A stretch of DNA of 64,000 nt, taken from Saxidomus purpurata (taxonomy: Eukaryota; Mollusca; Bivalvia; Venerida; Veneridae). The stretch lies in NCBI GenBank assembly GCA_022818135.1, contig JAFMSR010000018.1, positions 39,487,951-39,551,950 on the forward strand. Direction: 5' to 3'. Position 1 is the stretch's first letter. Every line of letters starts with the position of its first letter. The notes under the pieces were generated by a model. The model was not told the origin of the DNA. It saw nothing but the letters and a program-made list of their open reading frames with translations, and searched no databases. A program made the position numbers and the translations under genes. Positions 38,801-49,619 of the stretch are shown one piece after another.

Positions 38801-41800
38801 ACTTCATGCACATGGTAGCTTACAGTTTACCTTGACGGTGCACAGTTTACCTGATGCACATGGCTGTACACCCTTTAACTGATGCACATGATAGCACATG
38901 TTTTCTTGATGCACATGGCAGCTTGATGGTAACAGTATGCAAACAATTGTTCTTAATGTCTATGTTATATCTCAGTCTATGAAATATATAGTAACTTACT
39001 TGTCACATTCACACTTTACTAGGTAATATAATGAAGGAAATAATGTATGGGTTCATCTTAATATGTAAATGATAACCATTTTATGTTTTGTAGAGGGGAA
39101 CTTACTTCTTGTCAGACTTTCCTTTAAACACTTTTCCAACATCAATCTGTGTAGTAGAGTTGTTTGATTCTGATCGTGTAATACCAGGCATACCAAGCTC
39201 GGCATCAAGTTCGAGCCTCAGTGGTGCGTACATGTTAAACCATTGCTACAACACATAAAAATATAGCTTTAATTAAAATTAAGACGGTGTAAGGCAGAAA
39301 TGGAGAAAGTTTTAAAAGTGCAGGACCATCAAAGCATCTTGTATTTACAGCTGAACCTTAGTTATACAAACATCTGCTTCTTCAAGCAAGCAATATTAAT
39401 GTAATCCAACTAGCTAGTTCAAAGTTAAGTACACCTGTACTAAACAGCAAACCTGTCATGGCTGGCTGCTTCTGACTGGTTTGACTGTATACTGAATAAC
39501 TGTCAAATTAAACTGAATTTCAACTGCAACAGTGCTAGGAAAATAATCATTTCTGCCTTTTTGTACTGTGAAAATTCTGTTCAGTGTGCAGATCATTCTG
39601 TACATCAGATCACTCTGTACATCATATTACACTGTAAACCAGATCACTATGTACACCATATCATACTGTAAACCAGATTACTATGTACACTAGATCACTC
39701 TCTACACTAAATCACTCTGCATGCCAGATCACTCTGTATGCTTCTGCTAAATTATCTTTAACTCAGAAATCCATGTGTAAAGTACTGATCACGTAGAAAA
39801 ACAGACAATTTTGTTGTAAAAACTTAGAGGGGAAAGTGTTCACTACAGATGAAACATTTTATATGACTTTTTTTCAGCTAACTAGCTCCTACAAATTAAG
39901 TGTGCATGTCACCTTTGCCTGTTGGCAGAGCCCGATGTCAGTGAAAGCATACTGCCACTGAGGAAGTCCAAGGTGCATGATCATCAGTCTGTAATACGCA
40001 GTGAAAGACTCTGCGATATAGTGCCAGCGTAAGGCTCGATCCAGGAACCAGATATCAATCTTTGGGTCTGTACCACCTACAAAAATAGAAAATAAAGGGT
40101 GGTACCTTAAGTCTACAAATCAATGCCCTGCCTAGTACATGTACTTCAACTACTTATGAGAGAAAGTTGGAATTCTCCTATGGAGGTGATATAGTCTTTA
40201 AATATTGATAAATCCAGAATAATGTATAGCTAAATGCTTACTTAGAGTCATTGTGGTAATGCAGCAAACAGACAAGTGAAAAATCTTATTCATGTTCACA
40301 TTCTACAATAAGTATATTTTTTACAAGTTTTACTAGTTTTATGTATGTTGAGTATTGTTTTAAAATATTTTATTGAAATATAATATCTTGGGTTGAACCA
40401 ATACAACACCTCTCCCGGCAACAGCCAACTTTCTCACATAAACAGTAAAGGACAATACAATTAGACCCAAACCAATGACCATTCATAGATTAGAGGTTAC
40501 ATTGGTTATAATAAGTCACAAAACATATCTGCTAAAAATAACCAAAGTTTGGAGAAAAACTTTAAAGTAGTATTTTTACAAGCATAAATAATTTTTTATG
40601 ATTGGATATGATTTTTCAGACATGTATAAATGTATACAAGTTTCTTTACACACATAAAACCATTTTCTAAAGTAAGTTCCATTCAAGGACAAAATTTTTT
40701 TGGAAAAAGCTTTAAGGCCATAGCTTTTTCATAAATTCACATGAGATCAAATCTACTTATATAAACTTAAGTAATACATTGAATAAAATTTTATAGGTTT
40801 CAACAAACCTGGAGCTGAAATCGCCTTTTCTAATTATTCTATCAGAATATAAAATTTGACCACTGCATTGCATTGTTTGGGATGGAAAGAAATGAGATTA
40901 AAAAACAATATATTAATTCAGTGTGGTGAAATTCTAAACAACAGGTTAAACAAATTACAAGTGAATTAAGTCAAATGACCATAGGATTATTTAAATTTGT
41001 TGCTGGCTAAACATTCAACAAAAAAGTCAATCTATGCAAATGCTACATGTATAATTCAACACATTTTAACGACTTTCCTTTAAAATCTGAACAAGAGGAC
41101 CAAGATGGCCCTATATTGCTCACCTTGGTACAGGTCCACTTGCTTGGTGGAAGATCACTAGATAATGTTATATACCAAATAGGTTTCCTATATACGTCTA
41201 TGTATTTCCCATCCTCCCGGGCAAGGTCAATTTTGACCCCAGGGTCATAATTTGAACAAACTTTGAAGAGGTCTACTAGGCAATGCTACATGCCAAATAT
41301 CTAAGCTCTAGGCCCTGTGGTTTCAGAGAAGAAGATTTTTAAAGTTTTTCCTATATAAGCCTTTGTAAAAATAAGTGACCCCCCGTGCAGGATCAATTTT
41401 AATCTGGGGGTCATAATTTGAACAATCTTGGTAGAGGTCCACTAGCAAATGCTACATGCCAACTATCTAAGCTCTAGGCCTTGTGGTTTCAGAGAAGAAG
41501 ATTTTTAAAGTTTTTCCTATATAAGCCTATGTAAACTCCACTACAGGCCTCAGTAACAGTAAAATTTAGAATTCATTCAGTGATTCCTTAAAATCAGAGA
41601 ATGACAGGGAAAAGTTACACAATATGTAATCTACCATAGGCTCTTTTACTCAGAGAACTGGCCTTCATTTCTGTAAAAGAACATGACAAATATTGACCCT
41701 TCCTACATAATGTAGCCTGCATGTATATAACTATGTTTCAAATGGGTTGCTAAATCATGTTTTAGTTTGTATCATGTGTCATAGCAAAAAGATAAAATCA

Positions 41801-44800
41801 AGCCAAAAAAGCACAATATCCACTGCGAGCTCCTGTAAATAAACTAGATAAACAAAAGAAACTATGAAACCCTGAAATGAAGCAAGCAAATTCTCAAATC
41901 CACAACAAACTGGTAAATATAGGGGAATACCTTAACAGGAACAGGTAGGATATGGCATGCAATAAATACAGATAATTAGGCCAGCATGTATTTGACTCCT
42001 AGATTATCAAATCTACTGGTCTTTATTCACTCCCAAAAGTTTTCAAAAAGTTGTATCCAGTCACCTTACAAATTACCTTTTTCTGTCCTAGCAACTACTG
42101 ATACTGCCTTTGCAATCAGTGCAGATCATAATTGCTTTGCATATTCTTGAAGTATGGTCATGATCTGCACTCAGTAAGTTTTCAATGAGTACCCTTATGT
42201 TTAATAAATGGAACAGTCTAAACTCAAAGATGGACATGTCTATTTTAGAGATTTAGCTGCACAAGATTTAAAGCATAGCAGCTTGCTGCAGGTATAACCT
42301 AGCTGGTAAAATGCAGAACCATCCAATCTGCACTAGCCAGGTGATGTAGCCCAAACACAACTTCTAGATCTACCACTGCATTTTATCAAAACATTTTATT
42401 ATGAAGCAATCTAGGAACAATTTACACTGGCCTAATGCAATATATTCCAATATAGTAACATTCTATACATTTTCTCAAAATTGCATCATGCAGCAGGCAT
42501 TTAAAATTGCAATTGTTTTTGATGATAATAAAATAGATACAAATATATTCTGTATAGGAAGCTAAAACAAGAAATTATACCATATGTCATATAATCTGAG
42601 GTGTACACCTTTGACACAATGTCAGCTGATTTTTTATACTCAGGGGCTACAAAAGAATTATCATAGTATTACATAGAAAATTAGCTACAAGTTACTTCCT
42701 AAATGAAATGAACCTTAAAAGAATTAACATTACATACACTAAACAATATGTGCAACATAAACTATCATGCACTGATCATAAAACATCACCTTCAGTCTAG
42801 GGTTGTTTCCTTGTTTTGCCTTTATCTGGGTCATAACATGGGAAAATGTGCATCACTTAAATCCTTGCTCAGTGCATAAATCTGTTTCTACTTTGTGCTT
42901 AAAAATGTAATAGTTTTATTCAACAGGGACAAAAACTGTGTCAGTAACATGCACACATTAAACATGGCATCTCAATTCATAAACTACTAGTCATGTTACT
43001 TTACCTGTTTTGCTTTCCTTATACACAAGACAGACCTTCCCATAGCCATCACAGGGGTCCAGCTCGTATATCTTACAGCGACTATCAAATGTTGGTTTCT
43101 CTACACCTATAGAAAACAGGATAATTCAATCTTCTACTAACATGTATACATATCATGTCAATATTGGGTTTATCAAAATACAAAAGGATTTATTTATTAC
43201 ATTAAACTTTTCACTATAATTTTTAGCTAAGTCTAACTTAAATCAGACACATCTTTCCTATCTCAATGCAGTCAGGCAAGTCTCTCATATCTCATACAAG
43301 TATCACATATCTCAGGAAAGTCTTGTATGTGTCAGGTAAACCACACATATCTCAGTCATACAGGTCTCACGTGTCTAAGACAAGTATCACATATTCCAAA
43401 CAAGTCTTTCATATCTCAAGGAAGTCTCACATATCTCTCACAGGTTTAATACATCTCAGACAAGTCCCACATTTCTCAAGCAAGTCCCAATATCTCAGAC
43501 AAGTCTAATACATCTCAGACTAACCCCCACATATCTCAAGCAAGTCTCAAATATCTCAGACAAGCCTCGCATATCTCAGACAAGCTTTCCTATCTCAGAC
43601 AAGCCCCCACATATCTCAAGCAAGTCTCAAATATCTCAGACAAGCCTCACATATCTCAGACAAGCTTTCCTATCTCAGACAAGCCCCCAAATATCTCAAG
43701 CAAGTCTCACATATCTCAGACAGCTTCACATATCTCAGACAAGCTTTCCTATCTCAGACAAGCCCCCACATATCTCAAGCAAGTCTCACATATCTCAGAC
43801 AGGCCTCACATATCTCAGACAAGCTTTCCTATCTCAGACAAGCCCCCACATATCTCAAGCAAGTCTCACATATCTCAGACAGGCCTCACATATCCCAGAC
43901 AAGCCTTGAATATCTCAAGCAAGTCTCACATATCTCAGACAGGCCTCACATATCTCAGACAAGCTTTCCTATCTCAGACAAGCCCCCATATATCTCAAGC
44001 AAGTCTCAAATATCTCAGACAGGCCTCACATATCTCAGACAAGCTTTCCTATCTCAGACAAGCCTTAAATATCTCAGACAAATCTAATGCATCTCAGACA
44101 AGCCCCCACATCTCTCAAGTAAGTCTCAAATATCTCACACAAGTCTCCTACATCTCAGATAAGCCTCCCATATCTCCAGCAAGTCTCACACATCACAGAC
44201 AAGTCTAAGACATCTCAGGTAATGCTCACATATCTCTGCTTCTTTTGTTATGTAATATTAACGTGTTGTCTCAAAATAAAATTTATCTTATCTTATCTTT
44301 AAGCAACTTTACCTGAACCATCATCTTCCACATCAGAATCAGCATCAAGGTCAGCCAGACTAGGGTTGACTAGAGTACTGTTGTGTGCTCCACCTATCTT
44401 CAGCAGCTTGCTCACACTGTTCAAAGACATCCGTCCAACAGGGATAGGTCCATCTGAATGAGAAATATACTCATCATGTTATAACACAAAAGTACTATGT
44501 CAATTTTAAACTAGAATATTATAACTATCTGAAGCAGAACAGTACTAAGTCTTACCATATGAAAGTACTGAGATGAACATTTGTAAAGACCACCTGAACA
44601 GAAATTTGGTCAAACCCTGTAAACAACCAGACAAGGGATGTATCAAAACTGGCCAGTTAAAGCAGGTGCCTGATTAATACAGGCAGCTACTAAACTATGA
44701 TGACCGCTACCAGTTTAATTGGAAACTTTATTGTCATTGGGATACCTCAATGTTAGCTGTTTAAAGCATGTGGAGCCTATGTTAGGTGACTATTTACACA

Positions 44801-47800
44801 CGGTCAGCTGTTGTATATTGTGATAGTAAAGAACATAATACTACAGTATAACTTCCTACAACCTTTTGAGATATGTTTCATATAATTATATTTGAATGTA
44901 TATTCCCTGTGTGTGTTTTAGGGTGGTTAAGATAACAGGGTACATGTATAGATGGAATGTAATTATGCGACCTGCCTCAGGTGGACTGTAATTATACAAG
45001 GATTCTGCAATAAATATAACCGTTTAAGTGTGTACACTAATTAATGTTAAGCACAATGTAGACAATTTATACAACTTACAGATCTCTTCATTTTACTTAC
45101 TTTCTATTTTGACACACCAAGTCAATAGAAAGCCATCTGATGTCAAGTAAAAACTCTTCATATCTTCAGGCAGGAACACAGTATTTTTCTGCAAATCAAA
45201 TTTCCAGACATGTGTAATGTATCAGACACAAGGCATATTTCATAAGTAAGTTTAGAGCTAAATGCTCTCATTATTAAAGGAACACAGATTGTGTATGCAC
45301 TTAGTATCAAAGGGGGAGCTATTTCATTTTACACTGAAGTCTTCTGTGTCAACAGCAAAGTAAAACAGCAAATGCATTTTAAATGCATGGACCATCTTCT
45401 GTTATGCAAAGATTATTTTCCATTTAAACCATTTTTTTTCAGTATTCTTAAATTAAGTGAAAGACAAAGACCTTTCTTCTTTCCTGAACACTTCTGTCTT
45501 TTATTGACTTATTTCAAGGAGCGAGATTCTCGGGTGACCTGTTGTAAGAGAACTGTAACTATACATTTTGTTTGTTAAGAATGTAAATAGTGTTGGCAGT
45601 GTATTTAGATTTGCAGAAACATAAATTATATGTATATGTATTGTAAAATCTTCTGACAATTAAACCAAATAACAACATGCCTGGTGTTACACACTTAAAA
45701 CAAAGGTCATTTGTAGTATATACCCATATGTGACCAAGTCCTCCTTAGTTTCAAAGCATTGTTGTCTGTATTGCACAGGTTTGAATCCTGGCTGCTGCCT
45801 GCACAAATATCAAAACAGAATGCTTGTAATTTGATGGCAAAATGTACTCTTAAAATAGAAAATACTAGCAAAAAAAGTAACAAGAGTATTTGGAAAAAAT
45901 TAATCCAACCTGTTCCCATGCCAACAAGCCTGGTCTATCAGCAGGTCTCTTTGGTTCCAGCTCACATTTACATACTCCAGTCTTTTTTTCTGAAATTTTA
46001 TATAGGAAAGTGTCTCAACTTCATTTCTAGCTGAACTGGTAGAGGCAGAAATAGGAATTGCCGCAACATTTACGGACTGTTTAAACTATTGTAGTATTTA
46101 TGACCAGTGTAGTTGTTTTTGCAGATAGTGGCAATGGCTGAATAAAGTGTACTTATTAAAGGCCAACAGGACAATAAATTGCAAATAAATAGCCTAAACA
46201 AACCACACTGTAACAAAATATTTATTTTCATTCATGAATAATATAACTGTTAATCTAAAATCTGTGGAGTGCCTCTGACGCTGAGCAAACATTTTCATTA
46301 CCTGTGTCTCTTGATCAATATACGTAGTTACTGTAATATCGTTACGATTTTTAGTGAAATTCAGAACTTTTGTGTTTTACCATGCAAAATAAGCTAATAC
46401 TAATTGAACAATTTTGGATATTTTTTCATTTTTTTCATCAGGATGGTGAAAGAAATACATGTTTTGGTCGCTTGTGCCAAGGAAAATGGGTACAAACAGT
46501 TAAGAAAGAATTTTGTAATGGTATGATATGATATGACACAAGAGGACGAACATCTACGAGTGTTGATGAAGAAAAAAATAAAAGACAGTTATTTTCTTGT
46601 TTGTGTCATAACCTACACTGAACACAAAGAAACAGAGTTTTCACAAAACCACTTCCGGAATAAAGAACCCCAACAACCTAAAGATGTGTGGTAAATTGTT
46701 AGATAAAAGTTTAGGAAGTGTCTCCTTGTCCAGTCCTGGACAATGAGACCAAGAGTCTCGACGTCCGGTTCAGCCGGACGTGGAGACAAATGGGGGGTTT
46801 TGTCTCTTCGTCCGGCTCTATCTTTTATCACCATTTAAAGCTAGACTTATGAAAATTTCATTATTACTTAAACGAAAAATATCATTAGTTACTATTTTAG
46901 GTTTGAAGAACTTCAGAAAATATAATATGGATAAAATAAACTCGGAAAAAATTAATTTAAGGAGGCGTGAAATTAGTAAAACTTTATTGACACCAAATTA
47001 ACACCCCCGGGTCTGTATTTGAATTACCATTGTTACAGTACAGGGCTTTTTCTGGCTCTTTTGGGAAAAGGCCCCTGGCCTTAATTGGGAAAAATACGTG
47101 GCGTTTTTCTGATTAAATTGGGAATTTATGTACACGTTTAATATCTATTATCATGAGGCCAAAAAAAAATTGTGTTTAGGGCAATGGTCCCAAAATTCTA
47201 GGTAGGGTAGGGGCAAAGTTTTTTGTTTTTTTTTTTAATTGAGAAAAATTCTATAGGTTGGAAAAAAGCAATCTGTGTTTAGGTTAACAGTCCCAAGAAT
47301 GCTAGGTAGTGAAGGAACAGATAAAAAAAAAATTCATTTTTTTTTTTTTTTTCAATTTTCTTTTTTTTTGAATTGGGAAAAAAAGAAGGTTATTTTCGAT
47401 TCGGAACAGGGCCGATATTCGGCCCCTGGTGATAGGGAGGAAAAGCCCTGCAGTAATGTCTGGCGCAAAGTAAACAAGTCATAATTACACATAATAATTA
47501 CACTTATACCATATACAAAGACACCGTTTTTCTCTCGCTCCGGTCAATCAATTGTTTCAAAAGTAATTTAGTTTATTGGTATGCTACAAGAATGGAAAAT
47601 AATAGCAAATAATTTTTGTAGTATAGTTTGTCAGTAAAACAGTGATAAAAAGAATAGAGCCTGATGAGGAGACAAATACCCCCCTTTTGAACCGGTCGTG
47701 GAGACTCTCGGTCTCCCTGTCCAGGACTGGACGTGGAGACACTTCAAAAAGTTTAACTAAATGATTTTTTGTGTAATATCTATATTGGATACTCTTATAC

Positions 47801-49059
47801 AATAACTCTTATACAAAGAATTTGACTTCCGAATGACCAGCTTAACATATGAGTATAGGCTGTTCATCCGGTAACCGGACACTAGAAAAAATTCTAGTCG
47901 TCCAGTTACCGGACGAGCAGCCACTTCCTTTATTTTAGACACTGGGCTTTTACTGAGTTTTAGTCACTAACAAAGTTCTATGCTCCTGTGTTTATGAATA
48001 AATTATGCAAATGAACCGCCATATTAGAATTACGGTAAGCACGCTATTGTGCACTAGAAATCGACACATGTCCGTTTACAAAGCTCGCCACGTTTAACAG
48101 TTTTCTTCCATGTAAGAAAACTAGATGGTTTTTGATTGCATATTGAATGGCAAATAAAATAAAAGAAATATGATCAAAATTGACCGATGATTGATAGTTT
48201 ACGAGCGTTATAAAGTTCAGGAATTCATCGGAATTCGCGGAACGACCGAGATTCTGTCGCTGGGTAGCGGCTGAAGATAGCCTTTTAAACCAACTTTGAA
48301 ATTTTTTTGAACATGCAGACAATTTTTTTCCAATAGATATTTGAATATACTTTACGAAACTACCAAGTTTATAATGTGTCTACTTCTTATTAAAAGTCTC
48401 TTTGAAGTTAAATTCGTTTGTTTACATAAATTTGTACCGCCATTCCGAAACACACGTCTGTATTGGTGATAAACGAAGCTATACGCTCTATCAAGCAAAG
48501 CTTCGGTAGCGGAGTGCCACGTATTCCCGCTTGACACGTGGGAGATCAGAGATCGAAACTCCTTGGAGTAGGAAAAATTTATTATTTATTCTGAACATAT
48601 TCATTTATACTCACACTTCTATTATGTATAGTGAGAACGGGATTCAAAACGTAATACTGATTCACAAACGTAACAAATTAATTTGAATATATGGGTTGGG
48701 TTAAACGCCCGCGCATGCTCTGTGTGTGCGTGATGTTTACATCCGGTCGTAGCATACGAATAGAGAGCAAACTTTGTTAGTGTTAGTCCTTCTAAAGACT
48801 ATCATGTGGCTACATCACCTGCCTGTATAAAAAGCTCTGTGACATGTTAGCATACAGACGCCGATCAATGATCCGAAGGTCTGAATCTTGATCACTGGCG
48901 AAGATTGTCACAGATGAAAACTTAATGTCTTAAAAATTATTTCTTCTTTAGGTTGTCAATGACCATGTTTTAGAGAACATTTTGATACAAACCTAGATAT
49001 TTTAGCACACCAACATTCATCTGTTCGAACAGATTTTTTGGTTTGGAAACTTCCTCCAT
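35797..49059 (-). CDS. TPGS2: Tubulin polyglutamylase complex subunit 2 (multi-exon gene)
   Basis: Non-catalytic subunit of the TTLL1 tubulin polyglutamylase complex, which adds glutamate side chains to tubulin in cilia and neurons; the family has an SMI1/KNR4-like fold. Coding exons in transcript order: 49059-48993, 46366-46302, 45188-45101, 44453-44313, 43106-43005, optional 42646-42581, 40076-39913, 39245-39106, 35875-35797. All junctions are GT/AG and all phases close. The product is 281 residues without the optional exon and 303 with it; human TPGS2 is about 300. Recognition rests on LPEDMKSFYLTSDGF, IWFLDRALRWHY, FTAYYRL, HLGLPQWQYAF and QAKQWFNMY, which match the vertebrate protein closely and in order. 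The second exon is the least certain. The C-terminus is a basic Q/S/K-rich tail. LAS2-like lies 5.3 kb upstream on the same strand. Confidence 0.93.
36770..36990. repeat. GACCTTGACCTTTGACCTC / ACAGACAGACAG repeat
   Basis: Contains GACCTTGACCTTTGACCTC, a (CAGA)n stretch near 36920-36945 and CACCCCTCCATCCTTGATGA. It lies in the last TPGS2 intron and belongs to the same style of mollusc repeat as the 17-kb array, in inverse orientation. Confidence 0.75.
36995..38460. other. TPGS2 intron sequence
   Basis: Intronic between exons 8 and 7. No repeat or exon stands out. Confidence 0.5.
38470..38935. repeat. Degenerate minisatellite, ~27-30 bp period
   Basis: About a dozen diverged units built on TTTACCTGATGCACATGGCA followed by a variant of ACTTACTG. 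It lies inside a TPGS2 intron. Confidence 0.75.
39106..39245 (-). CDS. TPGS2: TPGS2 coding exon 7
   Basis: 140 bp, starting in phase 0 with QWFNMYAPLRLELDAELG and ending with two bases of a lysine codon. Contains DVGKVFKGKSDKK, equivalent to the vertebrate DPSKVFKSKNK. Acceptor gtgttgtag, donor gtaagt. Confidence 0.94.
39585..39740. repeat. Degenerate minisatellite, ~18 bp period
   Basis: About eight units of AGATCACTCTGTACACC with substitutions (such as AGATCACTATGTACACC), inside the intron between TPGS2 exons 7 and 6. Confidence 0.8.
39913..40076 (-). CDS. TPGS2: TPGS2 coding exon 6, most conserved block
   Basis: 164 bp, two leading bases, ending on a complete codon. Encodes IDIWFLDRALRWHY, ESFTAYYRLMIMHLGLPQWQ and YAFTDIGLCQQAK. 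This block is diagnostic for TPGS2. Acceptor tttttgtag, donor gtgaca. Confidence 0.96.
41088..41560. repeat. CAATGCTACATGCCAAAT-type tandem element, TPGS2 intron copy
   Basis: Starts GAACAAGAGGACCAAGATGG, then about 166-bp units with GGGTCATAATTTGAACAA, GCTACATGCCAA and GAGAAGAAGATTTTTAAAG. Lies between TPGS2 exons 6 and 5. The open frame at its left edge is repeat-derived. Confidence 0.85.
42105..42250. repeat. Palindromic GATCATGATCTGCAC-type element, copy 1
   Basis: Inverted GTGCAGATCAT and ATGATCTGCACT flank a short spacer. CAATGAGTACCC and AAGATGGACATGTCTATTTT follow. Matches the copy at 56025-56180. Confidence 0.78.
42581..42646 (-). CDS. TPGS2: Optional (cassette) TPGS2 exon, 66 bp
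   Basis: Open 66-bp exon with a good acceptor (cttttgtag) and a fair donor (gtataa). It is a multiple of three, with the same split-codon phase at both ends, so inclusion or skipping keeps the frame. It would add 22 residues including YKKSADIVSKVY and SDYMTY just before the IWFLDRAL block. I see no counterpart in the vertebrate protein as I recall it. Confidence 0.6.
43005..43106 (-). CDS. TPGS2: TPGS2 coding exon 5
   Basis: 102 bp, two leading and one trailing base. Encodes KPTFDSRCKIYELD, then GYGKVCLVYKESKT, matching vertebrate KPHFDSRSVIFELD and GKVCLVYKSGK. Its trailing base joins equally well to the optional 66-bp exon or directly to the next core exon. Confidence 0.93.
43245..44225. 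repeat. Minisatellite with 20-bp monomers and an 80-bp higher-order unit
   Basis: About 49 monomers of the type CAAGTCTCACATATCTCAGA. From 43600 the monomers form 79-80 bp blocks (about 21+20+20+19) that restart at CAAGCCCCCAC: 43600, 43680, 43759, 43839 and 43979. The block at 43839 is 140 bp, an extra three monomers. It lies in the TPGS2 intron between exons 5 and 4. The open frames it generates are not genes. Confidence 0.92.
44313..44453 (-). CDS. TPGS2: TPGS2 coding exon 4
   Basis: 141 bp with two leading bases and one trailing base. Encodes PIPVGRMSLNSVSKL, then an acidic linker ending SLADLDADSDVEDDGS, parallel to the vertebrate PLGSMAINSISKL and LADLEDD segments. Acceptor cattcag, donor gtaaag. 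Confidence 0.92.
45101..45188 (-). CDS. TPGS2: TPGS2 coding exon 3
   Basis: 88 bp, starting in phase 0 and ending with one spare base, acceptor tttgcag and donor gtaagt. Encodes KNTVFLPEDMKSFYLTSDGF and LLTWCVKIE, nearly collinear with the vertebrate segment containing PEDVKNFYL and TWSVKLD in the SMI1/KNR4-like region. Confidence 0.93.
45735..45800 (+). mobile_element. Degraded tRNA-like SINE head
   Basis: A weak A box near 45745 and a good B-box-like AGGTTTGAATCC at 45777-45788, spaced as in a tRNA-derived promoter. No full SINE tail was defined. Confidence 0.4.
46302..46366 (-). CDS. TPGS2: TPGS2 coding exon 2 (tentative)
   Basis: 65 bp encoding a piece with NDITVTTYIDQETQ, comparable in position to the vertebrate VTEVTII segment. 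The donor is gtaatg. The acceptor (acacaaaag) has a weak pyrimidine tract. Phase is exact: one base from exon 1 plus two here, ending on a complete codon as exon 3 needs. The vertebrate ISSWEQ stretch is not represented, so a small neighbouring exon may be missed or the region may be shorter here. Confidence 0.55.
46714..47746. mobile_element. Mutator-like MITE with long terminal inverted repeats
   Basis: The left terminus GGAAGTGTCTCC and the right terminus inverse TGAAGTGTCTCC extend into arms of roughly 110 bp that share CCAGTCCTGGACA, GAGACC.AGAGTCTC and a GGCTCTAT...TTTTATCAC end. Both sides are flanked by AAAAGTTTA (46705-46713 and 47747-47755), a perfect 9-bp target duplication. Long inverted repeats with a 9-bp duplication fit the Mutator superfamily. 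No transposase. It sits in TPGS2 intron 1. Confidence 0.8.
47041..47450. mobile_element. hAT-like MITE nested in the Mutator-like MITE
   Basis: Begins CAGGGCTTTTTCTGG and ends GGAGGAAAAGCCCTG, giving a CAGGGCTTTT inverted terminus typical of hAT-type elements. The flanks share only CAGTA, so an 8-bp duplication is not cleanly preserved. The interior is T-rich with repeated GGGAAAA and GGTCCCAA words. Confidence 0.62.
47858..47922. repeat. Foldback hairpin (~30-bp arms)
   Basis: GGCTGTTCATCCGGTAACCG and its inverse ending CGGACGAGCAGCC meet at ACTAGAA/TTCTAGT around a short A-rich loop. About 110 bp beyond the Mutator-like MITE; shared CCGG words suggest a small separate element. Confidence 0.8.
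48485..48562 (+). mobile_element. tRNA-derived SINE head (Val-like)
   Basis: GGTAGCGGAGTGCCACG resembles a D arm and A box. CCCGCTTGACACGTGGG folds as an anticodon arm with GAC, and AGATCGAAACTCC as a B box. There is no acceptor-stem pairing, so it is not called as a tRNA gene. Confidence 0.45.
48993..49059 (-). CDS. TPGS2: TPGS2 coding exon 1
   Basis: Starts at an ATG (49059-49057) and encodes MEEVSKPKNLFEQMNVGVLKYL before a GT donor (gtttgt), leaving one base of a split codon. The MEE start and the L-x-x-(L/M)-x-x-G-(I/V) spacing resemble the vertebrate N-terminus. No other ATG nearby gives a matching frame. Confidence 0.75.
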
Positions 49060-49619
49060 AGCAATCTTATTTTGCTCCAACAATAGTAAAATGAGGCAAT
49101 TTCATTTTACAAACACTTTGCTTGGCGTCGTTAGTAATCTCCTCACTTGTGAAGAGTAATGTGTGGGAGAGGGATAAAATCCGTACTACGTTTTCTTTCC
49201 GTGCTACTCAACAAATAAGAACGATGGTGCCACAATCAAGTTATGTACACTCAAGATTATTGGCGACACTTTGACAAGTTCTATATCTTAACTTAAGTTT
49301 CAGTTGTGAATGGCTTTAGATGTAACTGTTATCTTTTTTATCTTCCCATTCACTCAACTAGTATTTTTTGTTTGTAATTGTGCTTATTGGGTCCACCATC
49401 CTCTAAAGAGGCTATCATCGGTACGACCCGTCTCAACTAGTATGTTAAACCATATGGTTTATATGGTCCTTTTCAATGTGTTTTCCAGTTTCGATATTAT
49501 CATAAAAATATATAGATGTACAGTTTCTGTATTAAAACACTATTTCGTAAGTCTTTTAAACACTGATCACAATTCACTATGCACACTGATAATTCACTGT
49601 TCACAGTTTCACTGGTAGC

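Noticed and set aside
43266..44208. 80- and 100-codon plus-strand open frames with ISQTSxTYLRQ repeats
   Set aside because: They lie wholly inside the 20-bp minisatellite within a TPGS2 intron; the repetitive residues are the minisatellite translated.
43245..44225. CRISPR-like array
   Set aside because: Repeats are contiguous 20-bp monomers without unique spacers, in an animal intron.
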